Below are positions 52,645-61,168 of a DNA stretch of 64,000 nt, piece after piece. How positions within the stretch are numbered: position 1 is the stretch's first letter; each line of letters opens with the position of its first letter. Source of the stretch: Bordetella genomosp. 11 (GTDB lineage: Bacteria; Pseudomonadota; Gammaproteobacteria; Burkholderiales; Burkholderiaceae_B); assembly GCF_002261215.1 (NCBI RefSeq), contig NZ_NEVS01000004.1:4526001-4590000 (forward strand), given 5' to 3'. Under the pieces are notes generated by a model that did no database searches, had not been told where the DNA came from, and saw only the letters and a list, made by a program, of their open reading frames with translations. The translations under genes were made by a program, and so were the position numbers.

Positions 52645-54846
52645 TCAAGCACGCAGGGCCGGGGTTCCCATCTTGTTCGGATCCGGCGATGCCACCGATG
52701 TGAATGCGAGCGTGCTGAACACCTTGGATAGCTCGGCTTCGACCTCGGCGGGATTGTCTCGCAAACGGTCTTCCAATGGCGACTGGAGAAACTCCCGCAA
52801 GCCGTCGCTGGCGCCGCGCCACGCCTGGATCCAGCCATCGCACTGCCTCGCCTCCGGCGCATCGGGCGGTATTTGTGCACGAATGGATTCCATGACATGA
52901 AGCCGGGCCCGCAGTTGGTCGCGCGCACGGGACGCTGCCTGCCGCAGCCGGGAAGTTTCCTCGGCCTGGTGCGCCTCTTCCTGTAATTTCTCTTCGTCTA
53001 TGTCGCCATCGTTCACCTGTTCGTACAGCGCGGCAGCCGTCAGCAAGCCGGCGCCGATGCGCGCCGGTGTTTGGGCTTGCGGGCCGAAGACCGCATCCAG
53101 GCGCGCAATGGAGGCCGAAGAATGTATCAGCCCATCGATCTGGTCGAGGCTCAGATCGCAGCGAATCATGCCTGGCAGCAAGGCAAGTACTTCCGCGGGA
53201 AGATCCGGGTCGGTCAGCCATCGCTGCACAGCCTGTTTCATCGCCTCGTCCAGCCAGGGACGTAGATCCATCCCGGCATCCCAGCCCTGCCAGGCCTGCA
53301 AGCGCTCCGGATAAGCGGCATTGGCCTGTACGATCGCACGCGCGCCGGCTTCGTCCAGGCCGTTGACAAGGAAACGGCCCGCCGCATATTGCTGGTCGAC
53401 CGACAGGCCGGCGGCGTCCCACCTTTCCACACGCGCCTTGAAAGGCAGCGATGACCACAGCAGCGGGCCGTCCGCGGGCCCCGACACCATCCAAGCGTGG
53501 GCGAGGGGCGCCAGGCGTGCCAGCCGCTCATATGACGCCATCCGGGCCTCAGCCTGGTCGCGCAGCGGATTCAAGCGGCTTTTGGTTTCCTCGAGCACGG
53601 CATCCAACCGGGGCTTGAGCTCCGGCGAGTCCAGCTTGCCTATACGAATGTTGGCGTGACGATCCAGGGTGTATGAGGGGTGCAGATTCGCGGCTTTGTA
53701 GCGTTCCACCATGCGGTCCGCCTCGGCTTGGATTTCAGGCCATGCGACCACGTTCCCCACCGAAAGCAGGCTCGCGACGTACGACGCCGGTACGCCTGCG
53801 TTCGCCAGCTTGACCAGTATCTCGGGATCGTGCAATTCCCCGGCATTGGGCACGGCGTGCGCAATCTCTTCGTGCAACAGGTATTTTCCGACAAGGCTCG
53901 TCTCCTTGACCGGCAGTGCATTGCCATCGGCGCTTCCGGTATCGAGCCGTACCCATTGCCCCAAACGGTCCGGGGTGAGCTTCCCGGCACCGAGCAGCTC
54001 CAGGGCCAGCGGGGAAAACGCCGCGGCAAAATGCTCCTTCATATAGCTATGCTGCCAGGATAGGGCCCTGTAAGCGGGACCATTCCATCGTCCGCGAGCG
54101 TACGCCTGATCCCGAGCTTCACGCAGTCTTTCGATCTTTTCTACGCTGCTGGAGACCCAGGTACGAAACATATGGAAGGGGATCAACTCGCAATCAAGGG
54201 CGCGCGCCAAGCCGGGCGGGATGGCGATTTCGTTCTCCACCAGGTCGCGAATAGGCTTAAAGAAGGTCTCTGGCGTTTCCTCCGGGTGCTTCTTAAGATA
54301 GGCCTGCGCTGCCCTGAGCAGGTTCCGGGGCGGCTCACAGTGGGTTGGGTCCCAACTAAGCTTGAGCGCGCCGTCCTCGGACAATTGATCGAGAACATGC
54401 TTTCGCCAGTGCTCCACCATGCAAGCATCGGGCGCTGGCGGCGGCGGGGGCCAGATGTCGCACTTCAAGGCCTTGATGCCCAACGGCCCGACCAGGTCAG
54501 CCAGAAGATCGAAGGGCGGATGAAAGCCGGGCTTGGCGGGTGGTTGCGCTGCGTCCGGACGGGCGTCCTTAAGAAGTTCCGCCCAGCACATCCCGATCTT
54601 TTCGCGCAGCGCGGCGTCGCCTTGTATCGTTGGCTGTCGCAGGATGCTCGGGGCCAGGGTATCGATCGCCGTCTTTTTGGCCGCATCGAACGCACCGGTA
54701 CTGGCCGCTTCGACATACCGGGCGGTGGCCTCCAATAGACCTTGCAGATGTTGAGCGTTCGCGCGGTCGCCTTGGAGTCCGTCGGACGGCCGTGGGAAAA
54801 AAGCATGTGCTGCGTGGGAAGCGGCGGAGGGGTTTATCTCTGGCAT
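52645..54846 (-). CDS. large hypothetical protein, effector-like
   Basis: I do not recognise this 733-residue, mainly helical protein. It has no signal peptide or membrane segment. The first 40 residues (MPEINPSAASHAAHAFFPR) are Ser/Ala/Pro-rich and amphipathic, as in type III effectors, but that is weak evidence. Features: a Pro-rich run WPPPPPAPD near residue 140, a coiled-coil-like segment EEKLQEEAHQAEETSRLRQAASRARDQL-type near residue 650 (given in pieces: EEKLQEEAHQ, AEETSRLRQA), and WDAGMDLRPWLDEAM in the middle. An upstream in-frame ATG at 54981 would add 45 residues. GC is lower than in core genes. Neighbours give no clue. Confidence 0.72.
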   Translation of the reverse strand: MPEINPSAASHAAHAFFPRPSDGLQGDRANAQHLQGLLEATARYVEAASTGAFDAAKKTAIDTLAPSILRQPTIQGDAALREKIGMCWAELLKDARPDAAQPPAKPGFHPPFDLLADLVGPLGIKALKCDIWPPPPPAPDACMVEHWRKHVLDQLSEDGALKLSWDPTHCEPPRNLLRAAQAYLKKHPEETPETFFKPIRDLVENEIAIPPGLARALDCELIPFHMFRTWVSSSVEKIERLREARDQAYARGRWNGPAYRALSWQHSYMKEHFAAAFSPLALELLGAGKLTPDRLGQWVRLDTGSADGNALPVKETSLVGKYLLHEEIAHAVPNAGELHDPEILVKLANAGVPASYVASLLSVGNVVAWPEIQAEADRMVERYKAANLHPSYTLDRHANIRIGKLDSPELKPRLDAVLEETKSRLNPLRDQAEARMASYERLARLAPLAHAWMVSGPADGPLLWSSLPFKARVERWDAAGLSVDQQYAAGRFLVNGLDEAGARAIVQANAAYPERLQAWQGWDAGMDLRPWLDEAMKQAVQRWLTDPDLPAEVLALLPGMIRCDLSLDQIDGLIHSSASIARLDAVFGPQAQTPARIGAGLLTAAALYEQVNDGDIDEEKLQEEAHQAEETSRLRQAASRARDQLRARLHVMESIRAQIPPDAPEARQCDGWIQAWRGASDGLREFLQSPLEDRLRDNPAEVEAELSKVFSTLAFTSVASPDPNKMGTPALRA

Positions 54847-55010
54847 CTCGGGACATAGAACGATTGGTGAAGCCCCTGAGTAGGCGAGGCAACCATTGCG
54901 TTCCGGGACAAACGTCCGGTCCGGATCCGCGGATCGACTGCCCGGCGCGAGGGACCGCACAAGACCGTAAGGGCGATGCAACCCTTGTCGACCCGTGATT
55001 GGGGCAGCCG

Positions 55011-56858
55011 CTATGCGGACGCCACGTCGGCGTGTTCGCCTGTTACCTCAGCGGCCAAGCCCCCACGCCGCGGCGCGCGGCGATCCTCCAATATCATCCG
55101 CGCGCCTTTCTCCGCGATCATGATCGTCGGTGAATTGGTATTGCCCGACGTGATGGTCGGCATGATGGAGGCATCGATCACGCGCAAGCCTTCCACGCCA
55201 TGCACGCGCAGGCGCGCGTCGACCACCGCCCCCGCGTCGGCGCCCATCCTGCATGTGCCCACCGGATGAAAAATCGTCGTGCCGATATCGCCGGCCAGGC
55301 GCGCCAGGTCTTCGTCGCTTTCGAATTCCGGGCCGGGACGGTATTCCTGCGGCTGGTATTCGGCAAGCGCCGGCTGTGACACGATACGCCGCGTCAGGCG
55401 CACGCTCTGCACGGCCACGCGGCGGTCTTCATCGGTGGACAGGTAGTTGCACAGGATCTCGGGATGGTCGGCGGCATCCGGGCTGACGATACGCACGTGG
55501 CCGCGGCTGGTGGGCCGCAGATTGCATACCGACGCGGTGAAGGCCGGAAAGGCATGCAGCGGTTCGCCGAATTTTTCCAGCGACAAGGGCTGGACGTGGT
55601 ATTCCACGTTGGCGCGCGCGTGCTCCGGCCCGGAGCGCGCGAAGGCGCCCAGCTGCGACGGCGCCATGGTCAAGGGCCCGCGCTTCATGAACAGGTACTG
55701 CAGCCCCATCATGCCCTTGCCCCACAGCGTGCCGGCGATGGCGTTCAGCGTCTTCGCGCCGGTCACCTTGTAGATCAGGCGCAGCTGCAGGTGATCCTGC
55801 AGATTGCCGCCGACGCCCGGCAGGTCGTGCAGCACGGACACGCCGCGCGATTGCAGCCAGGCGCCCGGGCCGATGCCGGACACCTGCAGCAGTTGCGGCG
55901 AGCCGATGGCGCCCGCGCACAGGATCACTTCGGCACGCGCCCGCGCCAGCTGTTCGCCGCCCGCGTCGCCGCGAAAGCGCACGCCCACCGCGCGCCGGCC
56001 TTCGAAGGCCAGGCGGGTAACGTGCGCGCCGGTGACGATGCGCAGGTTGGGCCGCTTGATGATGGGCTTCAGGAAGGCGCTGGCCGCGTTCCAGCGTACG
56101 CCGCGCCGCTGGTTCACGTCGAAGTAATCGCAGCCTTCGTTGTCGCCCCGGTTGAAATCGTCGATGGACGGAATGCCGGCCTGCGCGGCGGCCCGGCGGA
56201 AAGCGTCCAGCAGGTCCCAGGACAGGCGCTGGCGCTCCACGCGCCATTCGCCGCCCTTGCCGTGATAGGGACCGGCGTCGCCGTGGTAGTCCTCGGTCTG
56301 CTTGAACAGCGGCAGCACGTCGTCCCAGCCCCAGCCGGGATTGCCCGCCGCCGCCCAGCCGTCGTAGTCCTGGCGCTGGCCGCGCATATAGATCATCCCG
56401 TTGATGGATGAACTGCCCCCCAGCACGCGTCCGCGCGGATACCCCAGGTCGCGGCCGTTGAGACCGGGATCCGCCTGCGTGCGGTAGCACCAGTCGGTGC
56501 GCGGATTGCCGATGCAGTACAGGTAGCCGACCGGGATATGGATCCAGTGCCAGCTGTCCGGGCCGCCCGCCTCCAGCAGCAGCACGCGCGTGTCCGGATC
56601 GGCCGACAGGCGATTGGCCAGCAGGCAGCCGGCCGAACCGGCGCCCACGATGACGTAGTCGAATTCCAGGCGGTCCGCCGGGCCGTCGATCGCGCCGGCG
56701 CCCGTCTGGCGGGAAGCCTGGCCGCCCGCTTGGATGCCCTCTTGCGTGCCCGCCTGGCCGCCGGTTCGGCCGGAGGGCGTGTCCTCCGCCGGGGCTGTCC
56801 GTGCGGCCGCCTGTCCCAGCGGCCGCTCCATCGCCTGCCCGCCTCTCGCCACCGTCAT
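55011..56858 (-). CDS. GMC-family FAD oxidoreductase (choline-dehydrogenase-like)
   Basis: Flavoenzyme of the glucose-methanol-choline family oxidising an alcohol. It has the FAD motif [15 protein letters not shown]-loop wording [38 protein letters not shown] and the C-terminal active-site His regions HPVGTCRMG and [17 protein letters not shown]. The start chosen at 56858 follows GGGAGA, but this puts a Gly/Gln/Ala-rich extension of about 60 residues before the FAD domain, absent from typical members; no closer start codon exists. 615 residues. It follows the dapA-like gene by 78 nt on the same strand, so the two probably act on related substrates. Confidence 0.92.
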   Translation of the reverse strand: MTVARGGQAMERPLGQAAARTAPAEDTPSGRTGGQAGTQEGIQAGGQASRQTGAGAIDGPADRLEFDYVIVGAGSAGCLLANRLSADPDTRVLLLEAGGPDSWHWIHIPVGYLYCIGNPRTDWCYRTQADPGLNGRDLGYPRGRVLGGSSSINGMIYMRGQRQDYDGWAAAGNPGWGWDDVLPLFKQTEDYHGDAGPYHGKGGEWRVERQRLSWDLLDAFRRAAAQAGIPSIDDFNRGDNEGCDYFDVNQRRGVRWNAASAFLKPIIKRPNLRIVTGAHVTRLAFEGRRAVGVRFRGDAGGEQLARARAEVILCAGAIGSPQLLQVSGIGPGAWLQSRGVSVLHDLPGVGGNLQDHLQLRLIYKVTGAKTLNAIAGTLWGKGMMGLQYLFMKRGPLTMAPSQLGAFARSGPEHARANVEYHVQPLSLEKFGEPLHAFPAFTASVCNLRPTSRGHVRIVSPDAADHPEILCNYLSTDEDRRVAVQSVRLTRRIVSQPALAEYQPQEYRPGPEFESDEDLARLAGDIGTTIFHPVGTCRMGADAGAVVDARLRVHGVEGLRVIDASIMPTITSGNTNSPTIMIAEKGARMILEDRRAPRRGGLAAEVTGEHADVASA

Positions 56859-56889
56859 CGCCTGTCTCCCATGCATCCGCTTATGTGTG

Positions 56890-56901
56890 CGTATTTATAC
56901 G
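56890..56901. promoter_or_regulatory. short palindrome between the dapA-like and GMC genes
   Basis: CGTAT-TT-ATACG, an exact 5-bp inverted repeat, 32 bases before the GMC start. A related 8-bp palindrome ATACGTAT lies at 57914-57921 upstream of the dapA-like gene. Both could be sites of one GntR- or LacI-like regulator; weak evidence. Confidence 0.35.
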
Positions 56902-56936
56902 TGCCCGCTCGTCGGAGCCGGTCATGGGGTTTTAGA

Positions 56937-57866
56937 TCACTTGCATGCCGCCGGCAAGGCCGCGATGGCGTCGGCAAGCGCCGCGCGCAGGTCCGGGCCG
57001 GGCGCCGTCATCGGCGGACGCAGCGTGTCCTCGCAATCGTGCAGCGCACCCAGCGCCGCCTTCAGCGGCCCGGGATTCGGGTGCGCGTACAGCAGGCGGA
57101 TCACTGGCGCCAGCGCGTGGAACAAGGTCCGCGCGCGATCCCAGGCCCCCGCCTGCGCGGCCTCGAACATCGCCACGTGCAAGTCCGGCCGCACATGGGC
57201 GGAAGCGACGATGGCGCCCGCCCCGCCCAGGCTCAGCGTGGACAGGGCCTGCAAATCCTCGCCCGCCATGACGGCCAGCCGGCCGTCGGCGATCAGGGCG
57301 ATGGTCTTGTCCAGCGAGCCGCCGCAATCCTTGATGGCGGCGATATTCGGATGCGCCGCCAGCGCCAGCAGCGTGGCGGTTTCCAGGGTGGCGCCGGTGC
57401 GGTAGGGAATGTCGTACAGCACCAGCGGCACGCGCGAGGCGTCCGCCAGGGTCTCGAACCACAGGCGCAGGCCATCCTGCGCCGGCCGCACATAGGCGGG
57501 CGCCGACACCAGCACGCCGGCCAGCGGCCGTTCGCCGAACTGGCGAATGCGGTCGCGCGCCTGGCCCAGGTGATTGCCCGACAGGCCCATCGCCACCGGC
57601 AGATCGCCGGCTTCGGACAGGATGGTATCCAGCGCCAGAAGCTGCTCGCCGGCATCCAGCGCGGCGGCTTCGCCGGTACTGCCGCAGGCCACCAGCCCGT
57701 GCACGCCCGCGCCGCGGTAGTGGCGCACCAGGCGGCGCAGCGCGGCACGGTCGACTTCGCCGTGGCGGAAAGGCGTGACAAGGGGGACCCAGATACCGCG
57801 GAATGCGGGCGCGCGGCTGGCCGCGCGCAGCGGCAAGGGTTCGGTGGCGAGAGTAGGCGTATCCAT
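56937..57866 (-). CDS. DapA-family aldolase/lyase (4-hydroxy-tetrahydrodipicolinate-synthase-like)
   Basis: Schiff-base class I aldolase of the DHDPS/N-acetylneuraminate-lyase family, 309 residues. Lys179 (AAIKDCGG) forms the Schiff base, Tyr151 (LYDIPYRTG) is the catalytic Tyr and GSTGE (62-66) binds the pyruvate carboxylate. The usual lysine-pathway dapA tends to read YNVPGRTG; the IPYRTG here suggests a catabolic aldolase rather than the housekeeping enzyme. The ATG at 57866 follows TTGGAG; the frame continues upstream without family likeness. Probably in operon with the GMC oxidoreductase. Confidence 0.88.
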   Translation of the reverse strand: MDTPTLATEPLPLRAASRAPAFRGIWVPLVTPFRHGEVDRAALRRLVRHYRGAGVHGLVACGSTGEAAALDAGEQLLALDTILSEAGDLPVAMGLSGNHLGQARDRIRQFGERPLAGVLVSAPAYVRPAQDGLRLWFETLADASRVPLVLYDIPYRTGATLETATLLALAAHPNIAAIKDCGGSLDKTIALIADGRLAVMAGEDLQALSTLSLGGAGAIVASAHVRPDLHVAMFEAAQAGAWDRARTLFHALAPVIRLLYAHPNPGPLKAALGALHDCEDTLRPPMTAPGPDLRAALADAIAALPAACK

Positions 57867-58236
57867 ATCGACTCCAATGCAAGACCGCTGGAAGTCCGCT
57901 AAAAGCGCGTCGGATACGTATGGAGAAGGACGATATGTAGAAGAAGACCCCGCCCTGCCGCTGTTCCGTCGCTCTTCTGACGGAACAGCTGCTCCGGTCA
58001 GATGAGCGGCTGTTTTTTGGCTTTGACGATGCGCGCGCACGTGCCGGCCATGCCGGCGGCATGGGCAGGGGCGCAAAGGTGGGCGGCGATCGTCATGGCC
58101 GTGATCATACCTGCATGGCGAAGGGGTGAACATCCCATGGCCGCCCTGGCGGCGATCCGGCCTGGCGGACGCATGCCCGCAAGCGCATGTCCCGCGACAC
58201 GCTCCCTAAAAGGCAGAGCGCCCGGCCGGTGCGATC
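57867..58236. other. 370-bp intergenic region with overlapping inverted repeats
   Basis: No protein gene supported. It should hold the minus-strand promoter of the dapA-like gene, with the palindrome ATACGTAT at 57914-57921 about 50 nt upstream of its start. The dominating feature is the pair of overlapping hairpins listed separately at 57960-58018. The remainder (58019-58236) shows nothing I can name. Confidence 0.5.
57960..58018 (+). ncRNA. candidate small RNA 3' end or attenuator: overlapping hairpins plus terminator
   Basis: A perfect 11-bp inverted repeat GCTGTTCCGTC-8 nt-GACGGAACAGC (57960-57989) overlaps by four bases a second hairpin, CAGCTGCTC-9 nt-GAGCGGCTG (57986-58012, one G-T pair), which is followed at once by six T (58013-58018). 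The second is a good plus-strand intrinsic terminator, and the two stems exclude each other, as in attenuators. No plus-strand gene ends before it or starts soon after it, so a small plus-strand RNA is a fair hypothesis. The 11-bp repeat could instead be a protein-binding operator. Confidence 0.4.
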
Positions 58237-58725
58237 TCACTCCCGCAAACTGGCCAGGAAAACCCCGCACAGCGCTTCCATGCCGGCGCGGTCGTCCTCG
58301 TCGAAGCGCCCGGGCAAGGGGCTGTCGACGTCCCACACGCCGATCAGCGCGCCCTCGTGCACCAAGGGCACCACGATCTCGGAACGTGACGCGGCGTCGC
58401 AGGCGATGTGGCCCGGGAAGGCATGCACGTCGGGCACGACCTGCGTGCGCCGCTGGCTGGCGGCCGCGCCGCAGACGCCGCGGTCCAGCGCGATGCGCAC
58501 GCAGGCGGGCTTGCCCTGGAAAGGCCCGACCACCAGTTCGGTGCCGTCGTAGAAATAGAAGCCGGCCCAGTTCAGGTCGGGCAGGGACAGGTACACCAGG
58601 GCGGAGAAGTTCGCGGCATTGGCGATGCGGTCGCGTTCGCCGGCCAGCAGGCCGCGCGCCTGTTCGACCAGTTCGGCATAGCGATCCGCTTTGGTGGCGG
58701 CGGTGGAAGGAACGGCGGAAAACAT
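58237..58725 (-). CDS. msrC: free methionine-(R)-sulfoxide reductase (GAF domain)
   Basis: A 162-residue single GAF-domain enzyme that reduces free Met-R-sulfoxide with thioredoxin, of the fRMsr (YebR/MsrC) family. Wording such as LPDLNWAGFYFYDG, LVVGPFQGKPACVRI and GVWDVDSPLPGRF is characteristic. The three cysteines of the family are present as Cys75, Cys85 and Cys109, with the spacing seen in the E. coli enzyme. Start at the ATG at 58725; the open frame upstream is not part of the family. Stand-alone gene. Confidence 0.93.
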   Translation of the reverse strand: MFSAVPSTAATKADRYAELVEQARGLLAGERDRIANAANFSALVYLSLPDLNWAGFYFYDGTELVVGPFQGKPACVRIALDRGVCGAAASQRRTQVVPDVHAFPGHIACDAASRSEIVVPLVHEGALIGVWDVDSPLPGRFDEDDRAGMEALCGVFLASLRE

Positions 58726-59003
58726 GGCGAATGGCTCCAAAACGGATCGCGCGCCGGCGCGGCGCGCGGCCGGAAAAACCGGGGACAGTCCGTAGGCGTC
58801 TGCTTTTCGGCGCACATGGCCGGCGGCGGCCCGGGCATTCCGGCAAAAAGTGGGAGAATACCGCTTTGCCGTCCCTCGTTAGCCTCCGCCCTCCCGTCAA
58901 TGGTTTCCAGCCCTGGATCCCTCCCCGGCCGCGCTGGCCGGGCACGGCGTTCCGGCGGCCGCCCGGCGTGGCCGTTTCCCCCGTTCTTTGATGCCTACCT
59001 TCC

Positions 59004-60209
59004 ATGGACAAGCCCTTCGAACCCGAATGCACCTTTTCTGAACGCGCCCTGCAGCTGACCAGCTCGGCCATCCGCGAAATCCTCAAAGTCACCGAGCGGC
59101 CGGACGTCATCTCCTTCGCGGGCGGCCTGCCGGCTCCCGGCGGCTTCCCGGTGGACGTCGTCCGCCAGGCGTTCGACAAGGTACTGGTCTCGAATGGCCG
59201 CGCCGCCCTGCAGTACGGCCCCACCGAGGGCTACAGCCCCCTGCGCGCCTGGGTCGCCGACGACCTGAACCGCAAAGGCGCCCATGTCGCGCCTGATCAG
59301 ATCCTGATCGTTTCCGGCTCGCAGCAGGCGCTGGACCTGCTGGGCAAGGTGCTCATCGACAAAGACAGCAAGGTCATGGTGGAAACGCCCAGCTATCTGG
59401 GCGCGCTGCAATCCTTCAGCCTGTACCAGCCGCGCTACGAATCCGTGGCCTCCGACGAGGGCGGCCTGATCCCGGAAGCCCTGACGCCGGCCAACGCCCA
59501 GGGCGCGCGCTTCCTGTACGCGCTGCCGAATTTCCAGAACCCCACCGGCCGCACGCTCAGCCGCCAGCGCCGCGAGGCCCTGGTGCAGCAGGCCGCGCGG
59601 CTGAACCTGCCCGTCGTGGAAGACGACCCCTACGGCGAACTGCGCTATGCCGGCGAGCCCCAGCCCAGCCTGCTGTCGCTGGGCGGCGAGGTCGGCGCGC
59701 ACATCATCCGCATGGGCTCGTTTTCCAAGGTGCTGGCCCCCGGCCTGCGCCTGGGCTATATCGCCGCGTCGCGCAAGCTGATCGACAAAATGGTGCAGGC
59801 CAAGCAGGCCACCGACCTGCACACATCCACGCTGACGCAGATGGCGGTGTACGAGATCGTCAAGGACGGCTTCCTGGAACAGCACCTGCCCACCGTGCGC
59901 GAGCTCTATCGCAAGCAATGCGGCTACATGCTGGACGCGCTGCAGCGCGAGTTCCCCGCCGCGGCCACCTGGACGCGGCCGGAGGGCGGCATGTTCATCT
60001 GGGTGACGCTGCCCGAAGGCATCGACACCACGCAGCTGCTGCAGCAGGCCATCGAGGAAAAGGTCGCCTTCGTGCCGGGCCAGCCTTTCTACGCCAATGC
60101 GCCGGCGCCGCGCAATACGCTGCGGCTGAGCTTCGTGACCGTGCCGGAAGAAAAAATCCGCAGCGGCATGGCGACGCTGGGCCGGCTGATCAAGGCGCAG
60201 CTGGGCTGA
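59004..60209 (+). CDS. PLP-dependent aminotransferase (fold I, 2-aminoadipate/LysN-like)
   Basis: Class I/II aminotransferase of 401 residues. The PLP lysine is Lys242 in GSFSKVLAPGLRLGY; Asp of EDDPYGELRY contacts the ring nitrogen; NFQNPTG and the N-terminal FAGGLPAPGGFPVD are typical of the LysN / MocR-like aminotransferase group that acts on 2-aminoadipate and aromatic or branched amino acids. No DNA-binding N-terminus, so it is an enzyme, not a MocR regulator. ATG at 59004. The ubiA gene follows after 10 nt. Confidence 0.9.
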   Translation: MDKPFEPECTFSERALQLTSSAIREILKVTERPDVISFAGGLPAPGGFPVDVVRQAFDKVLVSNGRAALQYGPTEGYSPLRAWVADDLNRKGAHVAPDQILIVSGSQQALDLLGKVLIDKDSKVMVETPSYLGALQSFSLYQPRYESVASDEGGLIPEALTPANAQGARFLYALPNFQNPTGRTLSRQRREALVQQAARLNLPVVEDDPYGELRYAGEPQPSLLSLGGEVGAHIIRMGSFSKVLAPGLRLGYIAASRKLIDKMVQAKQATDLHTSTLTQMAVYEIVKDGFLEQHLPTVRELYRKQCGYMLDALQREFPAAATWTRPEGGMFIWVTLPEGIDTTQLLQQAIEEKVAFVPGQPFYANAPAPRNTLRLSFVTVPEEKIRSGMATLGRLIKAQLG

Positions 60210-60219
60210 GGGCGGCCGC

Positions 60220-61149
60220 ATGTCCACGCAGCACCCCACCGGCCGCATCGACCTGAACGATATCGAGTTCGACGACTGGGTGGCCCGCTGGCTGCCCCGG
60301 TCGTGGGGACCGTATGCGCGGCTGTGCCGCCTGGACCGCCCCATCGGCACGTGGCTGACCCTGCTGCCGGCGCTGGCCGCGCTGGCCCAGGCGGCCGACG
60401 GCTGGCCGACGCCCTGGCGGGTCGTGGTGTTCTCGCTGGGCGCGCTGCTGATGCGCGGCATCGGCTGCACCATCAACGACATCTTCGACCGCGACATCGA
60501 CAAGCACGTCGAACGCACGCGCTACCGGCCGTTGACCAGCGGCCAGCTGACACTGCGGCAGGCGCTGTGGTTCCTGTTCGCGCAGCTGGCGGTATGCGCC
60601 TCGCTGCTGCTGGCCATCAATCCCATGAGCCGCTGGCTGGCCGTGGCCCTGCTGCCCATCGTCGTGATCTATCCCCTGTGCAAGCGCGTCACCTACTGGC
60701 CGCAGGCGGTCCTGGGCGTGTGCTTCAACTGGGGCATGCTGATGGCCTGGTCGGACACCCGCAACGAAGTTCCCCTGGGCGCGATCGCGGTCTACGTCGG
60801 CACCATCCTGTGGCAAATCGGCTACGACACGATCTACGCGTACATCGACGTGCGCGACGACCGCAGGCTGGGCCTGCATTCCACCGCCCTGCGTTTCGGC
60901 GCCGCGGGCAAGACATGGATCGCCGGCTTCTACATCGCCACGCTGGCGCTATGGGCCTGGGGCGGTTATGCGGTCGGCCTGGGCTGGCCCTACGCGGTCG
61001 GCATGGTGCTGATCGGCGCCCACCTCGCCTGGCAGCTGAAGAAGCTGGACCTGGACCGCCCCGAACTGGGGCTGGGTTTGTTCCGGGCCAATCTGTGGGT
61101 GGGCGTGATGCTGGTGGCCGCTTCGGTGTTCGGCGGGCTGGCCGGCTGA
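60220..61149 (+). CDS. ubiA: 4-hydroxybenzoate octaprenyltransferase
   Basis: Integral membrane prenyltransferase of ubiquinone synthesis, joining octaprenyl diphosphate to 4-hydroxybenzoate. The 309-residue protein has both Asp-rich motifs: NDIFDRDIDKHVERT-(R)-RPL (NDxxDxxxD) and DVRDDRRLGLHSTA (DxxxD), and about nine helices. RLDRPIGTWLTLLPALAAL at the N-terminus is the UbiA signature. Starts with ATG at 60220, 10 nt after the aminotransferase gene, possibly co-transcribed. Confidence 0.96.
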   Translation: MSTQHPTGRIDLNDIEFDDWVARWLPRSWGPYARLCRLDRPIGTWLTLLPALAALAQAADGWPTPWRVVVFSLGALLMRGIGCTINDIFDRDIDKHVERTRYRPLTSGQLTLRQALWFLFAQLAVCASLLLAINPMSRWLAVALLPIVVIYPLCKRVTYWPQAVLGVCFNWGMLMAWSDTRNEVPLGAIAVYVGTILWQIGYDTIYAYIDVRDDRRLGLHSTALRFGAAGKTWIAGFYIATLALWAWGGYAVGLGWPYAVGMVLIGAHLAWQLKKLDLDRPELGLGLFRANLWVGVMLVAASVFGGLAG

Positions 61150-61168
61150 ACGGCGCCCCGCCGATTCG

